In this document: one piece after another, positions 35,858 through 46,979 of the stretch
Layout: each line of letters opens with the position of its first letter
How positions within the stretch are numbered: position 1 is the first letter of the stretch
Assembly: GCA_946406115.1 (NCBI GenBank)
Contig: OX291556.1
Coordinates: 12,802,501-12,866,500 of the forward strand
Length of the DNA: 64,000 nucleotides
Direction of reading: 5' to 3'
Source: Apoda limacodes
Lineage: Eukaryota; Arthropoda; Insecta; Lepidoptera; Limacodidae
Notes under the pieces: generated by a model
What the model saw: only the letters and a program-made list of their open reading frames with translations
What the model was told of the DNA's origin: nothing
Database searches by the model: none
Translations under genes and position numbers: made by a program

Positions 35858-36016
35858 TTTCTAGTTTGACAGGTTTCATCCGAAATAAAGATCTTAATGA
35901 GACGTATAATTTCAGTGCAGAAACTACTAGTCTACGATCAACCGTTACGGAGATATAGACCTTTCTAGATTAACAGCTGTCATTTGAAATAAAGATCTCG
36001 ATGAGATCTATAATTT
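35715..36016. repeat. inner foldback with three copies of one arm
   Basis: An arm of about 95 bp at 35720-35812 (CAAGATCTTTATTTCGGATG, CTGTCAAACTAGAAAGGAC, GACTAGTAGTTTCT) recurs inverted at 35923-36013. A shorter inverted copy lies at 35853-35935. The order is plus, (AT)n, minus, minus. Confidence 0.8.
35811..35852. repeat. (AT)21 microsatellite
   Basis: Perfect AT dinucleotide run at the centre of the inner foldback. Confidence 0.95.
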
Positions 36017-36317
36017 GTATGGATAAACTACGAGTCTACTTTTTCTTTTATCTCTATATATTATTTAAGCTACTAACATATATTAGACCAAAGACTGTAC
36101 AACCCCTTTATTATTGTCTTCATAACTAAAGGTTAATTGTTAGAAAATGCCATTAGACATTAAGTTCGCCTGTGTTCAAACCCTAGAAAAGCAATGATTA
36201 TAATTTTAATAATTTTATTATTATTTTTGCCCCAGATCAAGTTGGCTTGGTTAAGGTTGTGCAGGGCGGTTCCACAACACTTCGAGAGCTCAAACATAAT
36301 AATGTAGTTTCATTTAC

Positions 36318-36386
36318 GTTAATAATTAAGTATCATTTTCGTTAAAAATTAAGTATCATTTTCGTTAATAATTAGGTATCATTTTC
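36318..36386. repeat. three tandem 23-bp units
   Basis: The unit begins GTTAATAATTAAGTATCATT and is present as 36318-36340, 36341-36363 and 36364-36386, with single-base differences. Confidence 0.9.
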
Positions 36387-36639
36387 TTTAATTACATAGT
36401 TTTTCAAACCTAATTTATTTTTAAATTAATTGTAATAACATTCTTTCTAGTGAGAAAATTAATTTATCATTAGATCAAATTCATTTTAACATTATGTTTA
36501 AAATAGATCTATTGGCAATAAAAATTCTCATTAGATCCAGTTTATTAGAAAACAGATCTACTGAGAAAAAAATATCTCACTAGATCCATCATGGATCTAG
36601 ACAATGGATCTACTGAGAATGATCGCAAATTACTGTCAT

Positions 36640-37184
36640 AGATTTTTGTATAACTTATGTGATATCTTTGTAATTGAATCATTTCCTGTCCTTTATGATT
36701 AGAATGATGTTTTTGTCACAGAAAAATGGAAAAAAAACAAACAGAATACGTATTTCAATTTCAAAACAAAAGCCACATTGAATATACTTCCTTATTTAAA
36801 CTCCGGCTATAAGCTTGAAACGCAGGATTACAATTCAGACGCCAATGCTTTTAGTTATTTCAACGAGAATGTATAAAATAAGTTGCCAGACAATAAAAAG
36901 GGCCAACGGATCACTGCCAAGGGAATGTACGCATTATATGTATAGCTATACATATAATTGGAAAAGCTCGTACAAATTTAGGAAGCATTTATGTATCAGA
37001 GTGGTAAATATATCATCTAAATTTCAATACTAACTTAATTCTTTCACAAAGTCACAGACGGTCAAACGAACGTATATGGCTAAACTATAAAGGTTCCTTG
37101 TATAACTAAAAAACCCTTAATAATTACATCTTCATTCCTATATAAAGTTATGGCTATTACTCAGAATATTATTAATCACTTTTG
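36640..37184. other. no recognised gene
   Basis: AT-rich spacer. The 72-codon ORF at 36815-37033 has no recognised domain. Confidence 0.4.
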
Positions 37185-37187
37185 TAT

Positions 37188-37440
37188 ACTAGCTTATTCT
37201 TCCGATTTTGTCCGCGTAGACTTTTGAGAAAAAAAGAGAGCTCTCTACTAAATTATTGTAATTCTCAATCAAATTTTCATCCTCTATTTCGCCGTCTAGG
37301 GGGTGATATTCCAAAAAAGGTGAGATACGTAACACTTAACTTTTAGGCCAAATACATACCAATTTTTAACCATCTTACAACCCCTATTTTACGCCCTTAA
37401 TTCTATAAAATTTCAAGTATAGATATAAAACAGAAAAATT
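37188..37440 (-). mobile_element. Helitron-like fragment
   Basis: ACTAGCTTATTCTTCCGATT, TTGTCCGCGTAGACTTTT and CAACCCCTATTTTACGCCC follow the order of a common lepidopteran short element that starts with ACTAGCTTAT. The far end is not clear. Confidence 0.4.
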
Positions 37441-38062
37441 TCGGAAAATCAGCAGTAATTGCTTTTCACAAATTCAAAGCTTGACCCAAAACAAAAATAT
37501 CTAAAGTTTTACGTAACAAAACTCGTACTGTGACTAAGTTAATTGCCGGACAGTTTCTTAAGTAAGTAGTGTACTTGTCAAATTATCTTTGTTTTGAACT
37601 GTTAATAAAATGCTTCCGCTTTAATGTACTAACCTAATATTTGAGAAAATAAGTAGGCACATAAAATTAAAGACAAAAATTTTTGGATTAAAAATTTCTT
37701 GAGCTTTAGCAATTTATAACCAAAATAAAAACCTGCCTAAATGCTCCAAAACGCAAAAATGCCAAGATATTTTCCATTTTCTTTTTTGTTAAGACTTTGA
37801 ATTGAATTTTTACAGTCGAGACCTCAATTATATTAACTTTGAAGTTTAAACAATTATGTTGAAGTAATAATTTGCTATTGGGGCTGTAACAAAAAAGAAA
37901 TAATTTGTTACATTGTGCTTAGTATAATTAATTAATAAAAATATGTTTAATTTAAAACTTGATTGGGATCATATTGTTTCTCTAACTCGAAGGTACTGTA
38001 TTATGTGGGTATCTTAAAGCTTGTACCTTTCATTATGTTGAGGAAAGCAGCTGAAAAAAGAA
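37441..38062. other. no recognised gene
   Basis: AT-rich, nothing recognised. Confidence 0.4.
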
Positions 38063-38827
38063 ATCGGCCAAGTGTGAGTCTGGCTCGCGCACCGAGAATT
38101 CCGTATAAAGTTATTATATGTAGATAGTTTTTCACCCTGAGATCAAGTCTTACATGTTTATGCATTAATTTATCAGTTTTTGGATTTTTCCCTATATTTG
38201 TGACTAGCTGGCCCGGCAGACGTTGTTCTGCCCTTAATGTAGATGTGCTGTAGCGCCATCTGTTACATCAAAGGCGTAGCTATTTAACTCATGGCTACAC
38301 CCGTGCGAATTTTTATTAGGTTATTGGCTTAGTAGTAAGTTTATCACTAACTCACACCGCCATCTGTTAGATATGTTTGGAACCCGGACATGATTAAGTC
38401 GATAAACTAAGATAAACAAACTAACACCGCCATCTGTTAGAAATGCATGTAACTCTAAGCCAGCGCACGCAACGTCAAGCTCCCGTCGGCATCATTTTTC
38501 CGACATTTTGAAAATTATCTTTCTATTTTAACAAATTAATTTTAAGCTATACGTTTAAACATCCTCTTAAATCACTCTATCTATTGATCAAAACCGCATT
38601 AAAATCTGTTGTAGGTACCCCATAGGTTTTGATTTTTTGATGAATTCCAATATATGCGACAAAAATGGCTGTATTTTTTATTGCGTTGACTTATTGACCG
38701 TAGACCATAGTATTTAATATTTATTTGAACTTGATACCTTCACGCGTTCTTGAGGAAAAGGATCTTGACAGACATACAGCAAAGTGATCTTATAAGGGTT
38801 CCTATTTCCCTTTACGGAACCATAAAA
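38063..38827 (+). repeat. LINE-type repeat tail, split by a Helitron-like insertion
   Basis: The left part starts CGGCCAAGTGTGAGTCTGGC and TCGCGCACCGAGAATTCCG. The right part resumes near 38610 (GGTACCCCATAGGTTTTGAT) and ends CAAAGTGATCTTATAAGGGT then TTACGGAACCATAAAAA. I recognise both as parts of one common lepidopteran repeat from memory, so the sequence between them is an insertion. Confidence 0.6.
38205..38605 (-). mobile_element. Helitron-like insertion with CGCCATCTGTTA repeats
   Basis: It starts at GACTAGCTGGCCCGGCAGAC, similar to ACTAGCTGTCCCGGCGAACG at 8353. The 12-bp word CGCCATCTGTTA occurs at 38254, 38358 and 38428, the last two in longer similar contexts 70 bp apart. The right boundary is approximate. 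Confidence 0.5.
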
Positions 38828-39061
38828 ACAACTAAGAATGGAGTGTGAAGTGAATTCCAAAAATCTGTAGTAAAACCTTTTTTTTTTAAATTCGTAAATT
38901 ATTTTGGCATAAGATAAAATTGCACAATATATCTGTTGTTATCTGTTAAAGCTTAAGTTTTTGAGTCAGTTTTGTGAGCTATTAATTATTTTTTTATCTA
39001 ATTTAAATAAGTCAAATGTGAGTCACTTTTTTTCTATAATTGAGGAGTTGCTGCTAAAATC

Positions 39062-39240
39062 CTACACCGATAACAGATTTCATCATATCAGCTCATATTG
39101 GCATAAGCCTCCTCTATGGTACGCCATTTCTCCCTGTCCTCTGCTTTCCGAATCTAGCCCCTACCAGCCACTCTTTAAAGGTCGTCGGTCCAGCGGGCGG
39201 GATTCCAAGTGGCCCTAGGATACGTCTGCTCAATCGGCCA
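39062..39240 (-). mobile_element. RTE-like LINE 3' tail, antisense
   Basis: CATATCAGCTCATATTGGCA, TAAGCCTCCTCTATGGTACG, CTGTCCTCTGCTTTCCG and GTCGTCGGTCCAGCGGGCGG follow the antisense order of RTE 3' ends. Confidence 0.7.
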
Positions 39241-42200
39241 TCAATCCTTACATCCGTTTGTTTCATCACACCAGTAAACGTTTAACTCCTGCACAAATAT
39301 AAACACTATTTCTTTTCGTAAATGTTAAGCTAAATCAATACTCAACATGTGAATATCTATGACATAAGCAACTTTATGATAAGTGGGAATTGAATACATA
39401 ATTTTTTTCGTAGTTTTTTATGGAAAACCTTTGGGTTGCAATCGATGTTTTTGTTGTTTATTTTAATCATAGAGGCCATAGTAATGAGTACCTGATTTTA
39501 AAATTTTAGCTGGTTATAAAAGGCTAAGCTATGAGAGAAATAGACGAAAATATAAACAAGCAAGGCTTACTAGCCCAAGTCATAAAGTCTCATTAATATC
39601 CCTATAGAAAGAATCCTGAAAATATTAAAGAACCAAAAATGTCAAATGGAAAAAACTTCTAATAAAGCACAGTAAGACAGACATATTTTTGTGGTACCTG
39701 ATTAATTTTTAAAAAACAGTCAAAATAAAAGACGTTCATGATAAAGGTTCTATTTTTAAACGTTTTTTATCTAAAACATATAATTATGTTCCAAAAACTT
39801 CGGTACACAGGAAATATATATGAAAGTTGACAATAACAGGTAAAATATTACAAGAAAATATCATTAAAATGATTTAGTTATATTACGGAAAAGAGGAAAA
39901 ATATAACAATAGATCAAAAATTAGTTACCTTTTCTACGCAGTTTGTTATCGAAGTTTTAGCTGGCACGACATCTTAATGACTGATATATACGTACTTAGG
40001 TACTTGTAGGATATTTTTTTTTCTAATTCAAAACTTTTAGTCATCAAAGAAAAAGTTAGTATAAGTACGTGTACTTCACGTTAAATCTTGAAAGAAGACG
40101 TAATATTAAAACTCGTATATTTTACTTTGGGAATTGAGGAACCACTGAAAGTAAAAAAAACATCAAATGCAAATCGGACTTGCTCATGGAGACCTTTATT
40201 AGTTGCAACTAATATTTGAAAAAGTTTTTTAGATCAAATTAGAAAATTTTACTTAAGGCTAAGAAATAGATAGGCCAGAACAGGCTTCTGAAGAATTGAA
40301 AAAAAAAAATTTATAAAACTTGCTTGAGAGTAGTGCAGTACCTTATTGATTAATTTTCATTTATTTTATTTTATGCTTAAAAAAATCTGGAACTAGCCAT
40401 TGTTTTAACACTTGTGCAAATTTTTAAGGCGTGTAATAAAATTCAGTTAAATGATTGGAATTGGAGGTTATCTAGTGCATTGACTTTAAGAGGCAGTACT
40501 ACGTGACAGAAAACTTGAGTAAAAACAAGGATGACGCGATATGTAACTGAGCGTGCGTGAGTAGTGCAGCTACATCTCAACTTACTGAGATTTTCATTGA
40601 AATATACGAAATTACCGTGTGGTGTCTCTGTCGGCAGAGAAGAATAACGCCACCCCAAATCCCCCCATGGGTGTTGTACAAGGCGACAAAGGGACATACC
40701 AGATGGTAGGCAGCAGTTTTAAATCGTGTTTAACGTTTTTCAGGGTTTGAACCATATTCCGAAAAACACATTCATTGAATTTTAGACGGCTCTGCTCTGT
40801 GGATCTGAAGCAACATTTACCAAAAACAAAAAAAAAATGAAATTTAGGTAGTATGGCCTCTTAAATTGTAGCAAAAATTGTGACTACAAAACATTAAAGA
40901 CGTTAATTTCCACACAAAATACAAACTAAGAAATTTTGTAATAATTTTCAGTACATTCACATGCACAGTTATTATCATAGAAATTAGTTTTCTGGCCTAT
41001 CTATATCGCCCCCTCAAGTAACTCCCAATAAATATAGAACTATTTTAATACGTCTTTTATCCCAAGATATATGTGGGGAAGTAAGCTCGCACGTATGTAC
41101 GAACATGTATCAAATTTCAGGTCGATAGAATTTTCTGGTTGTCGAGAAAAACACGCGTGACATACATACGGACAAATACCGTAGTCTCAACATACATAAA
41201 GATTCATATTTGCTAGTACAGAAATCAGGCTGTAACGGTGGAGCACTTAATTTTTTCACATAAAACAAGCCAATAAAATTTTTGTCGCGTATACACATAT
41301 ACGTGCCAAATGATAGCCAAATATTTGTATGAGATGTTTTCTGCCACTCAGTGTAAAAACGGACGGCAACGAGGCCCAGGAAATTAAAATTAAAAAAAAA
41401 ATTAGGTATAAAAAACATTTTAATTCAACGCCTATAAAAATTGACCTAAAAGTAGAAAATAAGCCCCTATACATCATGGAGCAAAAAAAACGTGAACAAT
41501 TTTCAACTATCATACAGCAATATTACAGCAAATTTTCCTTTAAGTTTTAATTATCCTGTAATGATGACTGATGATGATTATATAATTATTTCACACTTTT
41601 TAATCTTGATTATTGTACTGTCGCCGAGTTCTAAGATTTCTTGAAAATTTGAGCGTTCTATATACCTAGTCGGAAAGTGATTGGAATTACGATTCCGAGA
41701 TTTGAGTTTGACCCAAGCCAACAAACAAACAGGTAAAACTTATATAAAAGTTCTAATAAAAGATCGTAGTTTATTGATTTATTAGCATTATTTTACAGTT
41801 GTACCTAAGCAAACCTTATTAATTCTCAAATAAACTAATATTTGTAAGAAGTTGTATCTTAAACATACCTAGGTACGTTAATCCTCATTCTCAAAGCTTG
41901 TATAGGACTTGTATTCAGCAAGTAGTCAGTAATTGGCTCAGCTGTCGAACACGGAGGTTGTCATTAGCAGGGTTTGCTTCTCGTGTATTCAGTCAGAAGT
42001 GTGTGTATCCAGACGGTACGGTACAAGTGTTATTTGAGGATATATAGAGTCTATTATTGTTTTTGGTCTCGACAATGTTACGATAAAATTATTTTTCGAA
42101 ATCTTTTTCTACTTCTTGAAAATATTTAAAATACGATGTCAATCTTTTTTTATTTTTTTTAAACCTTAAAATATACATTTAAAACAGATTAAATTTGCCA

Positions 42201-44627
42201 AACTGCATAATAGTTTGTTGGTAGCCGTCCTCGTGCACACTGGCAAACAAGTATTTAGAGTAATATTTCTAATAAAAAAAATTAAGTTAAACAAAATAAA
42301 AATTACAGTAAGCAAAGTTATGTAATACTAAAGATAATAAATGTGCTAAAAAGTTTTTCACACACATTATGATGAGCTGAAATAGTTATAAATCGCGACA
42401 CGTAAGTTAAAACTGCGCAGTAACACATTTTTGGTTTGTTAGAACATTTGTCCGTACTGTACCTGCGCAGACGGCGGCTATTTTAGTTAACTTATGTGGC
42501 GCTAATTATACATATTTTGTTCCATACTTTATAAGTAGGAAGTTAAGCAACTCGTACGTACGTTTTGGTAAAAACTATTACGTTTATTCCGCTTTGTGAC
42601 CACATTCTCTGAACTTTTTATCTGTAAATCTTTAGTAATGTACTAAATAAACTATTGATTTTAAGCTAATTCTAATGATTTGACTAACTTACACAAACAA
42701 AGAATGCAAGTCATGCCTTAATGAAACTACTTAAGTGTTATATTTTTTAGGGTTGCGTACCTCAATAAGAAAAAAAGAATTATTAAAATATTAGGTAGCT
42801 ATACTAGCTAACACTTGAAGTGAACAGTCTCTTTAAATATTATTAATATGTAAAATTATAAAAAATATTGGTTTCTGACAGGAAACATATTAAATATCTA
42901 ATACAACAGTGGAGGAATAAGTTAAAGTAATAATGGTTGTATCATACGAACCGAATAACAACAAAGTATGTGTATAGATGAAAAACATGATACAAAAGTC
43001 GAGATGCGATTTCTGCAACAGACGGCTGAATCTCATGAAATGGTAGCATAACCTTTAACCTGTAAAATGGGTTATTTTCAACCAAATTATTTTGCCTTTC
43101 AGAAATTTACAAAACGGTGAAAGGAGGTACTCAGGTACCTTCACGTATGTAATTTTACGTAGTAAAAAACTACTTAAATATCATAAGTATAAAGATTCAA
43201 ATAAATACGAATATTTTTTTTGGACAATGTTATTGTGGCAGTTATTACGGATAAACCTTTGGCATTGTTACCATTTTTTGAATGAAGGGTATTATTTGTG
43301 ACCTTAACAATATGAATAAAAAAATATAAAAAATATTGAAGGAGGAAAACCTGGAAAAATGGAATTCGATAAAAGGAACACAGTAATTAGTAGTAGTTAA
43401 GAAAATATGTATGTCTTTGTCAGCCGTTTCTATTATTTTACTATCGTTTGATAGTAAAAACTAATGAACAATGGCAGCTCTCCATACATAACTGGACTAG
43501 GTCAATGTACATTTTTAAGTGGCACATATTTTGTTCGCCTGTAGAAACAAAGCAAAAATAGCTTAAAAAGGTAATGAAAAAGGCAGGGTATAATCCAAAT
43601 TAATATTTACAGGTTACTTACGAAATTTACTAATTACTTACCCTTCAGAAAAAATATTATTAATATCAATTAATTAAAAAGCATTTTCGGAACCTTGAAA
43701 CCAGGTAAATGCCGAACAACAGTATAAATTTAGGCAATTTTATTTACTATTATATTAAATTTATGTTGAAAGATTGTTAAAAACCATTAGTAACAAGGCT
43801 TTTTTATTCTTGAATTATTTTTAGAATATAATGAAACTGATATTCTTATGTATATTTTCTAATTGGAAAGTAACAAGTTACTGGTACTTTTACGCAGTTA
43901 CTTTTCCAGTTGTTTCTTCTGACAATCAAAATATTTTTTTTCTAACTTTTTTTAATTATTTTGATAGTTCTTAACAACATGGTACTACGGGTACTAATCT
44001 CATTCAAAGACTCGATCATTGTTTTTTCGTAGTCCAAAATGACCATTCTTTTTTAAGTCAATTCTTTAAAAGTGTTGTTTCACTGTAATATTTTCCTAAA
44101 ACATCAAATACAGTAATCTCTAAATGAATGTATGTAGTATATATTTAGTATATTTTAAAATTTTAAACACTTGGGTTTCGTAATATAAATCAAAAATACA
44201 ATCTAATCTCATTTACAATGTTTTATGCAGATTAATAATTACTTTACTCATTTAATGGATTGGGACTAGAACCCTTGTTCGGACAAAACATACGAAATCA
44301 CTTTCAAAATGTCAATTAGAACAATTCCACTAATTACTTTGAAGATGTACATAATAGACATGGGTATGACCACTGAGTTCGGAATAGATATTGTACACTA
44401 GTGGCATTAATTGTGAACACTTTTACTATATTTCATAGATTTTACATATTTTTGTAAATTTTTCGGCGTGTTGAAAATATTATTTACTCTAATAAATCAA
44501 TATTTTTATTATTTTATTTATTGTTAAAATGACATTCGGTGTCGCTAGGTCGTAAAACAAAAATTGATTTGGATTTTAATAGGTAGGTATATTTTCTTAT
44601 AAAGAATTGAACAATAATTTATTACAT
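39241..44627. other. no recognised gene; repeat debris
   Basis: Long AT-rich stretch. Positions 40540-40700 (GTGTGGTGTCTCTGTCGGCA, CCCCATGGGTGTTGTACAAG, GCGACAAAGGGACATA) look like a piece of a widespread lepidopteran LINE. Positions 41085-41175 (CGCACGTATGTACGAACATG, GAAAAACACGCGTGACATAC) look like another repeat fragment. I see no exon. Confidence 0.4.
42394..42502. repeat. small inverted repeat, possible MITE
   Basis: The left end CGCGACACGTAAGTTAA pairs with the right end TTAACTTATGTGGCGC (14 of 16 positions). CTGCGCAG occurs twice inside, at 42413 and 42465. About 109 bp in all. Confidence 0.55.
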
Positions 44628-44629
44628 AC

Positions 44630-45170
44630 TAGTTTTTGCCAGCGGCTCCGCCCGCCCTAAATTTGGTTATCGGTGTGAGATTTACGGTAACTTCTTGATT
44701 ATACTAAAGAAGTTTGTTATAGCAAGTTATAGCTGCACCTATGTTTCGTTCGTGGAATTCGATTACAGTTACTCTCACAGAAACTTTTGAATTTTTAGGG
44801 ATCAAAAATAGCCTATGTTCTTCTCCGAGATAGCTAATAATTGATGAATTTTGCTAGCGGCTCCACCCCCCTTAAACTTGGTTACTAGTGTAGGAATTTT
44901 ACGACAATTCCTTAATTTTACTAATGAAGTTTGCTATAGCAAGCAATAGTTCGTTTAAGCTCGGCTATAGTTATTGATCGGAAACTTTTGAAAATTTTCG
45001 GGATAAAAACTATCCTATGTCCTTCCCCGGGACTCAAACTATCTCCATACCAAATGTCATTTAAATCGGTTCAGCGGTTTTAGCGTGAAGAGGTTACAGA
45101 CAGACAGACAGACAGATAGGCAGACAGACATACAGACAGAGTTACTTTCGATTTTATAATATTAGTATGT
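44630..45170 (-). mobile_element. Helitron-like element with an internal duplication
   Basis: The left end is ACTAGTTTTTGCCAGCGGCT and the right end TTATAATATTAGTATG. The block GCCAGCGGCTCCGCCCGCCC to the TATAGCAAG motif is repeated as GCTAGCGGCTCCACCCCCCT from about 44850, so about 220 bp is present twice. A (CAGA)n tract lies at about 45096-45140. The minus-strand reading ends CTAGT. Confidence 0.6.
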
Positions 45171-45870
45171 CAAATCAGAGGCATTAAATTACAAACACTT
45201 ACCATCACGCGCGGGTCAAAAGGACCTAGTCATTGTATAGAGGTTTTAAATCATAACATTTTCTTTTTTTAATTAATAATAAGTTTATTATAAATTTCAG
45301 AATAAACACGGAATAAAATCAAAAATGTTTCGTCATTTTACTAAAAAACTCAACTTTTCTTAATTTTAATAATAATCTTGAAAATGTCGGTATTTGCCAC
45401 TTAGACACGAGATAATCAAGTATTAAAAAATTAGTTTTATTAATATTTTTGTAATTATTTAATACGTAAGTTATACTACAACTGATGTCGTAAGACTCTG
45501 TCATAACCAGATCAATTTGCCAGATTTCCTTCCTTGCAGACGTCAGCCCATTCAATATCAAACGTAAGATTGTCAGGCGCAGATGACTGAGATTAGAGCC
45601 CATTGTTTGACTCGATGCTTCTGATATGTAATTACTCGATGATTAGTCACTTGTTGGTTTGTTTCCCTTGAGTCAAGGAGGGTATAGTTAAATATACCTA
45701 ATGTCAAATATGGCCACCTTTTGTAAATGTTCTGTTTAATTCCTACTAATTTATATGCTTATATAAAGTCTCACATAGTTAAGCATTCAAGTTCGAAAAG
45801 TTTGCGTTATGAAATTATCTTTGTGGGTTTCCTGCTTACTATAAGACATATGTATGACATATACATATAT
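45171..45870. other. no recognised gene
   Basis: AT-rich. The 94-codon minus-strand ORF at 45319-45603 has no recognised domain. Confidence 0.4.
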
Positions 45871-45957
45871 GCGAGTGATACCCTTGTTGTTGCATGCGTT
45901 CATAGACTACCATGAGGCGGACCGTAAGTTTGTCTGCTATCTTAGTGTTATAAAAGA
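45871..45957 (+). mobile_element. jockey-like LINE extreme 3' end
   Basis: GCGAGTGATACCCTTGTTGT, GCGTTCATAGACTACC, GAGGCGGACCGTAAG and TATCTTAGTGTTATAAAA match the LINE 3' end, with about 20 bp deleted in the middle. Confidence 0.75.
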
Positions 45958-46035
45958 AATTGTAATATTGAAATAAACATGAAAATTCTTCAACTTTTAC
46001 TTTACAGTTACTGTTTTAAAACATCTATCCGTTTA

Positions 46036-46157
46036 CCATATGTTACTGCTAAAAGCTGAATGTAGTTACAACTAAGTCTAGCTGGCTGGAACTTATATCA
46101 GAACTTTAGCCGGCTAGACCTAAGTGGTTTTTGGCTTTTACGGCTAAAAGCCAAAAA
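46036..46157. repeat. cluster of hairpins
   Basis: A perfect 12-bp stem, TTTTTGGCTTTT / AAAAGCCAAAAA with a 6-nt loop, lies at 46128-46157. Just before it, CTAAGTCTAGCTGGCT at about 46073 pairs imperfectly with AGCCGGCTAGACCTAAG, which ends near 46124. It may be a small foldback element. Confidence 0.65.
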
Positions 46158-46159
46158 CA

Positions 46160-46890
46160 GAACAGCAATAACAGAAACAACTGACTGATATATTATCGCA
46201 CTGGCTAAACTACTAGGTTTTAGATTTAAAATTCTGCAAAATGGTTCCTGTTATAACTTGGGCGAGCTTTAATAAAATATTTTAATTAATTCTTAATTAC
46301 CTACTGTTTTAAAAATTACAGATGACCGAAATAAAATATTGCTGCACATAAATTAGCAACATTTTCCTAATGAAATTGCAGGTTGAATTTGATAGATTGG
46401 ACACACAATCAACAAACGCCCAACAAAGTTTGTGTAGTTTCGATAATAAAAAAATAGTCTAATAAACCTTACTTATTACAGAAGTGAAAGCCTTTTCAGG
46501 GTGAACATTGCATTTAAATCATTATAGTAAAAAATTGGATAGTTTAATAGATTTTTGTGTTAATTTGTTTTTCACACGTTGTCACATATTAAAATTCTAA
46601 AAAAACAGCTAATTACACATTTGCATGAATTCAAATTGTATTAATTCTGTCTCCTAGTATAAGGGCATCCAGGCTTATAGGTAAAAGTGCCAAACCAGGA
46701 TTCGGGGCTATTTTATCATTTCAGTGATAATCGTAACCGTGTTAAATTTAGGAAACCGTAATATACCACCAAGATAAAGTGCAGCATTATAATGCACAGT
46801 CAATGATGACCACCCCAATAATCCATGTAGGTATAGTACTAACCGCGAGTTATATCGTTGTACAACATTGCTTGTGGGCCGTGAAATACC
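46160..46890. other. no recognised gene
   Basis: AT-rich. Nothing recognised apart from sequence leading into the antisense SINE tail. Confidence 0.4.
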
Positions 46891-46894
46891 ACAG

Positions 46895-46968
46895 AAGGGG
46901 TACAAGGCCTTCTTGGAGAAGGAGGCTTAGGCCATAGTATACCGCGAAGGTATAGTGCGAATTAGCGG
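46895..46968 (-). mobile_element. SINE tail fragment, antisense
   Basis: The minus strand reads ACTATGGCCTAAGCCTCCTT then CTCCAAGAAGGCC, the segment that precedes the tail in tRNA-headed lepidopteran SINEs (compare GTGGACTATGGCCCAATCAT at 58635). Confidence 0.45.
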
Positions 46969-46979
46969 ACGTTTATCAT

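Larger units (their letters stand above)
35080..36625. mobile_element. 1.55-kb foldback/TIR element with 8-9 bp target duplication
   Basis: GCAAATTAC at 35071-35079 recurs exactly at 36625-36633 as a target-site duplication. The ends are inverted: the left end reads GGATCAATCTCACTAGATCC, and the right end reverse-complements to CGATCATTCTCAGTAGATCC. Similarity continues for about 55 bp (ATCCATTGTC..AGATCCAT..ATGGATCTAGTGAGAT), then more loosely for about 200 bp as repeated CTCACTAGATC/AGATCT words. Subterminal word repeats plus an 8-9 bp duplication suggest a hAT or Mutator-type non-autonomous element. No transposase ORF is seen. Inside are a Helitron-like fragment, an inner foldback, an (AT)n tract and a 23-bp tandem repeat. 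Confidence 0.75.
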
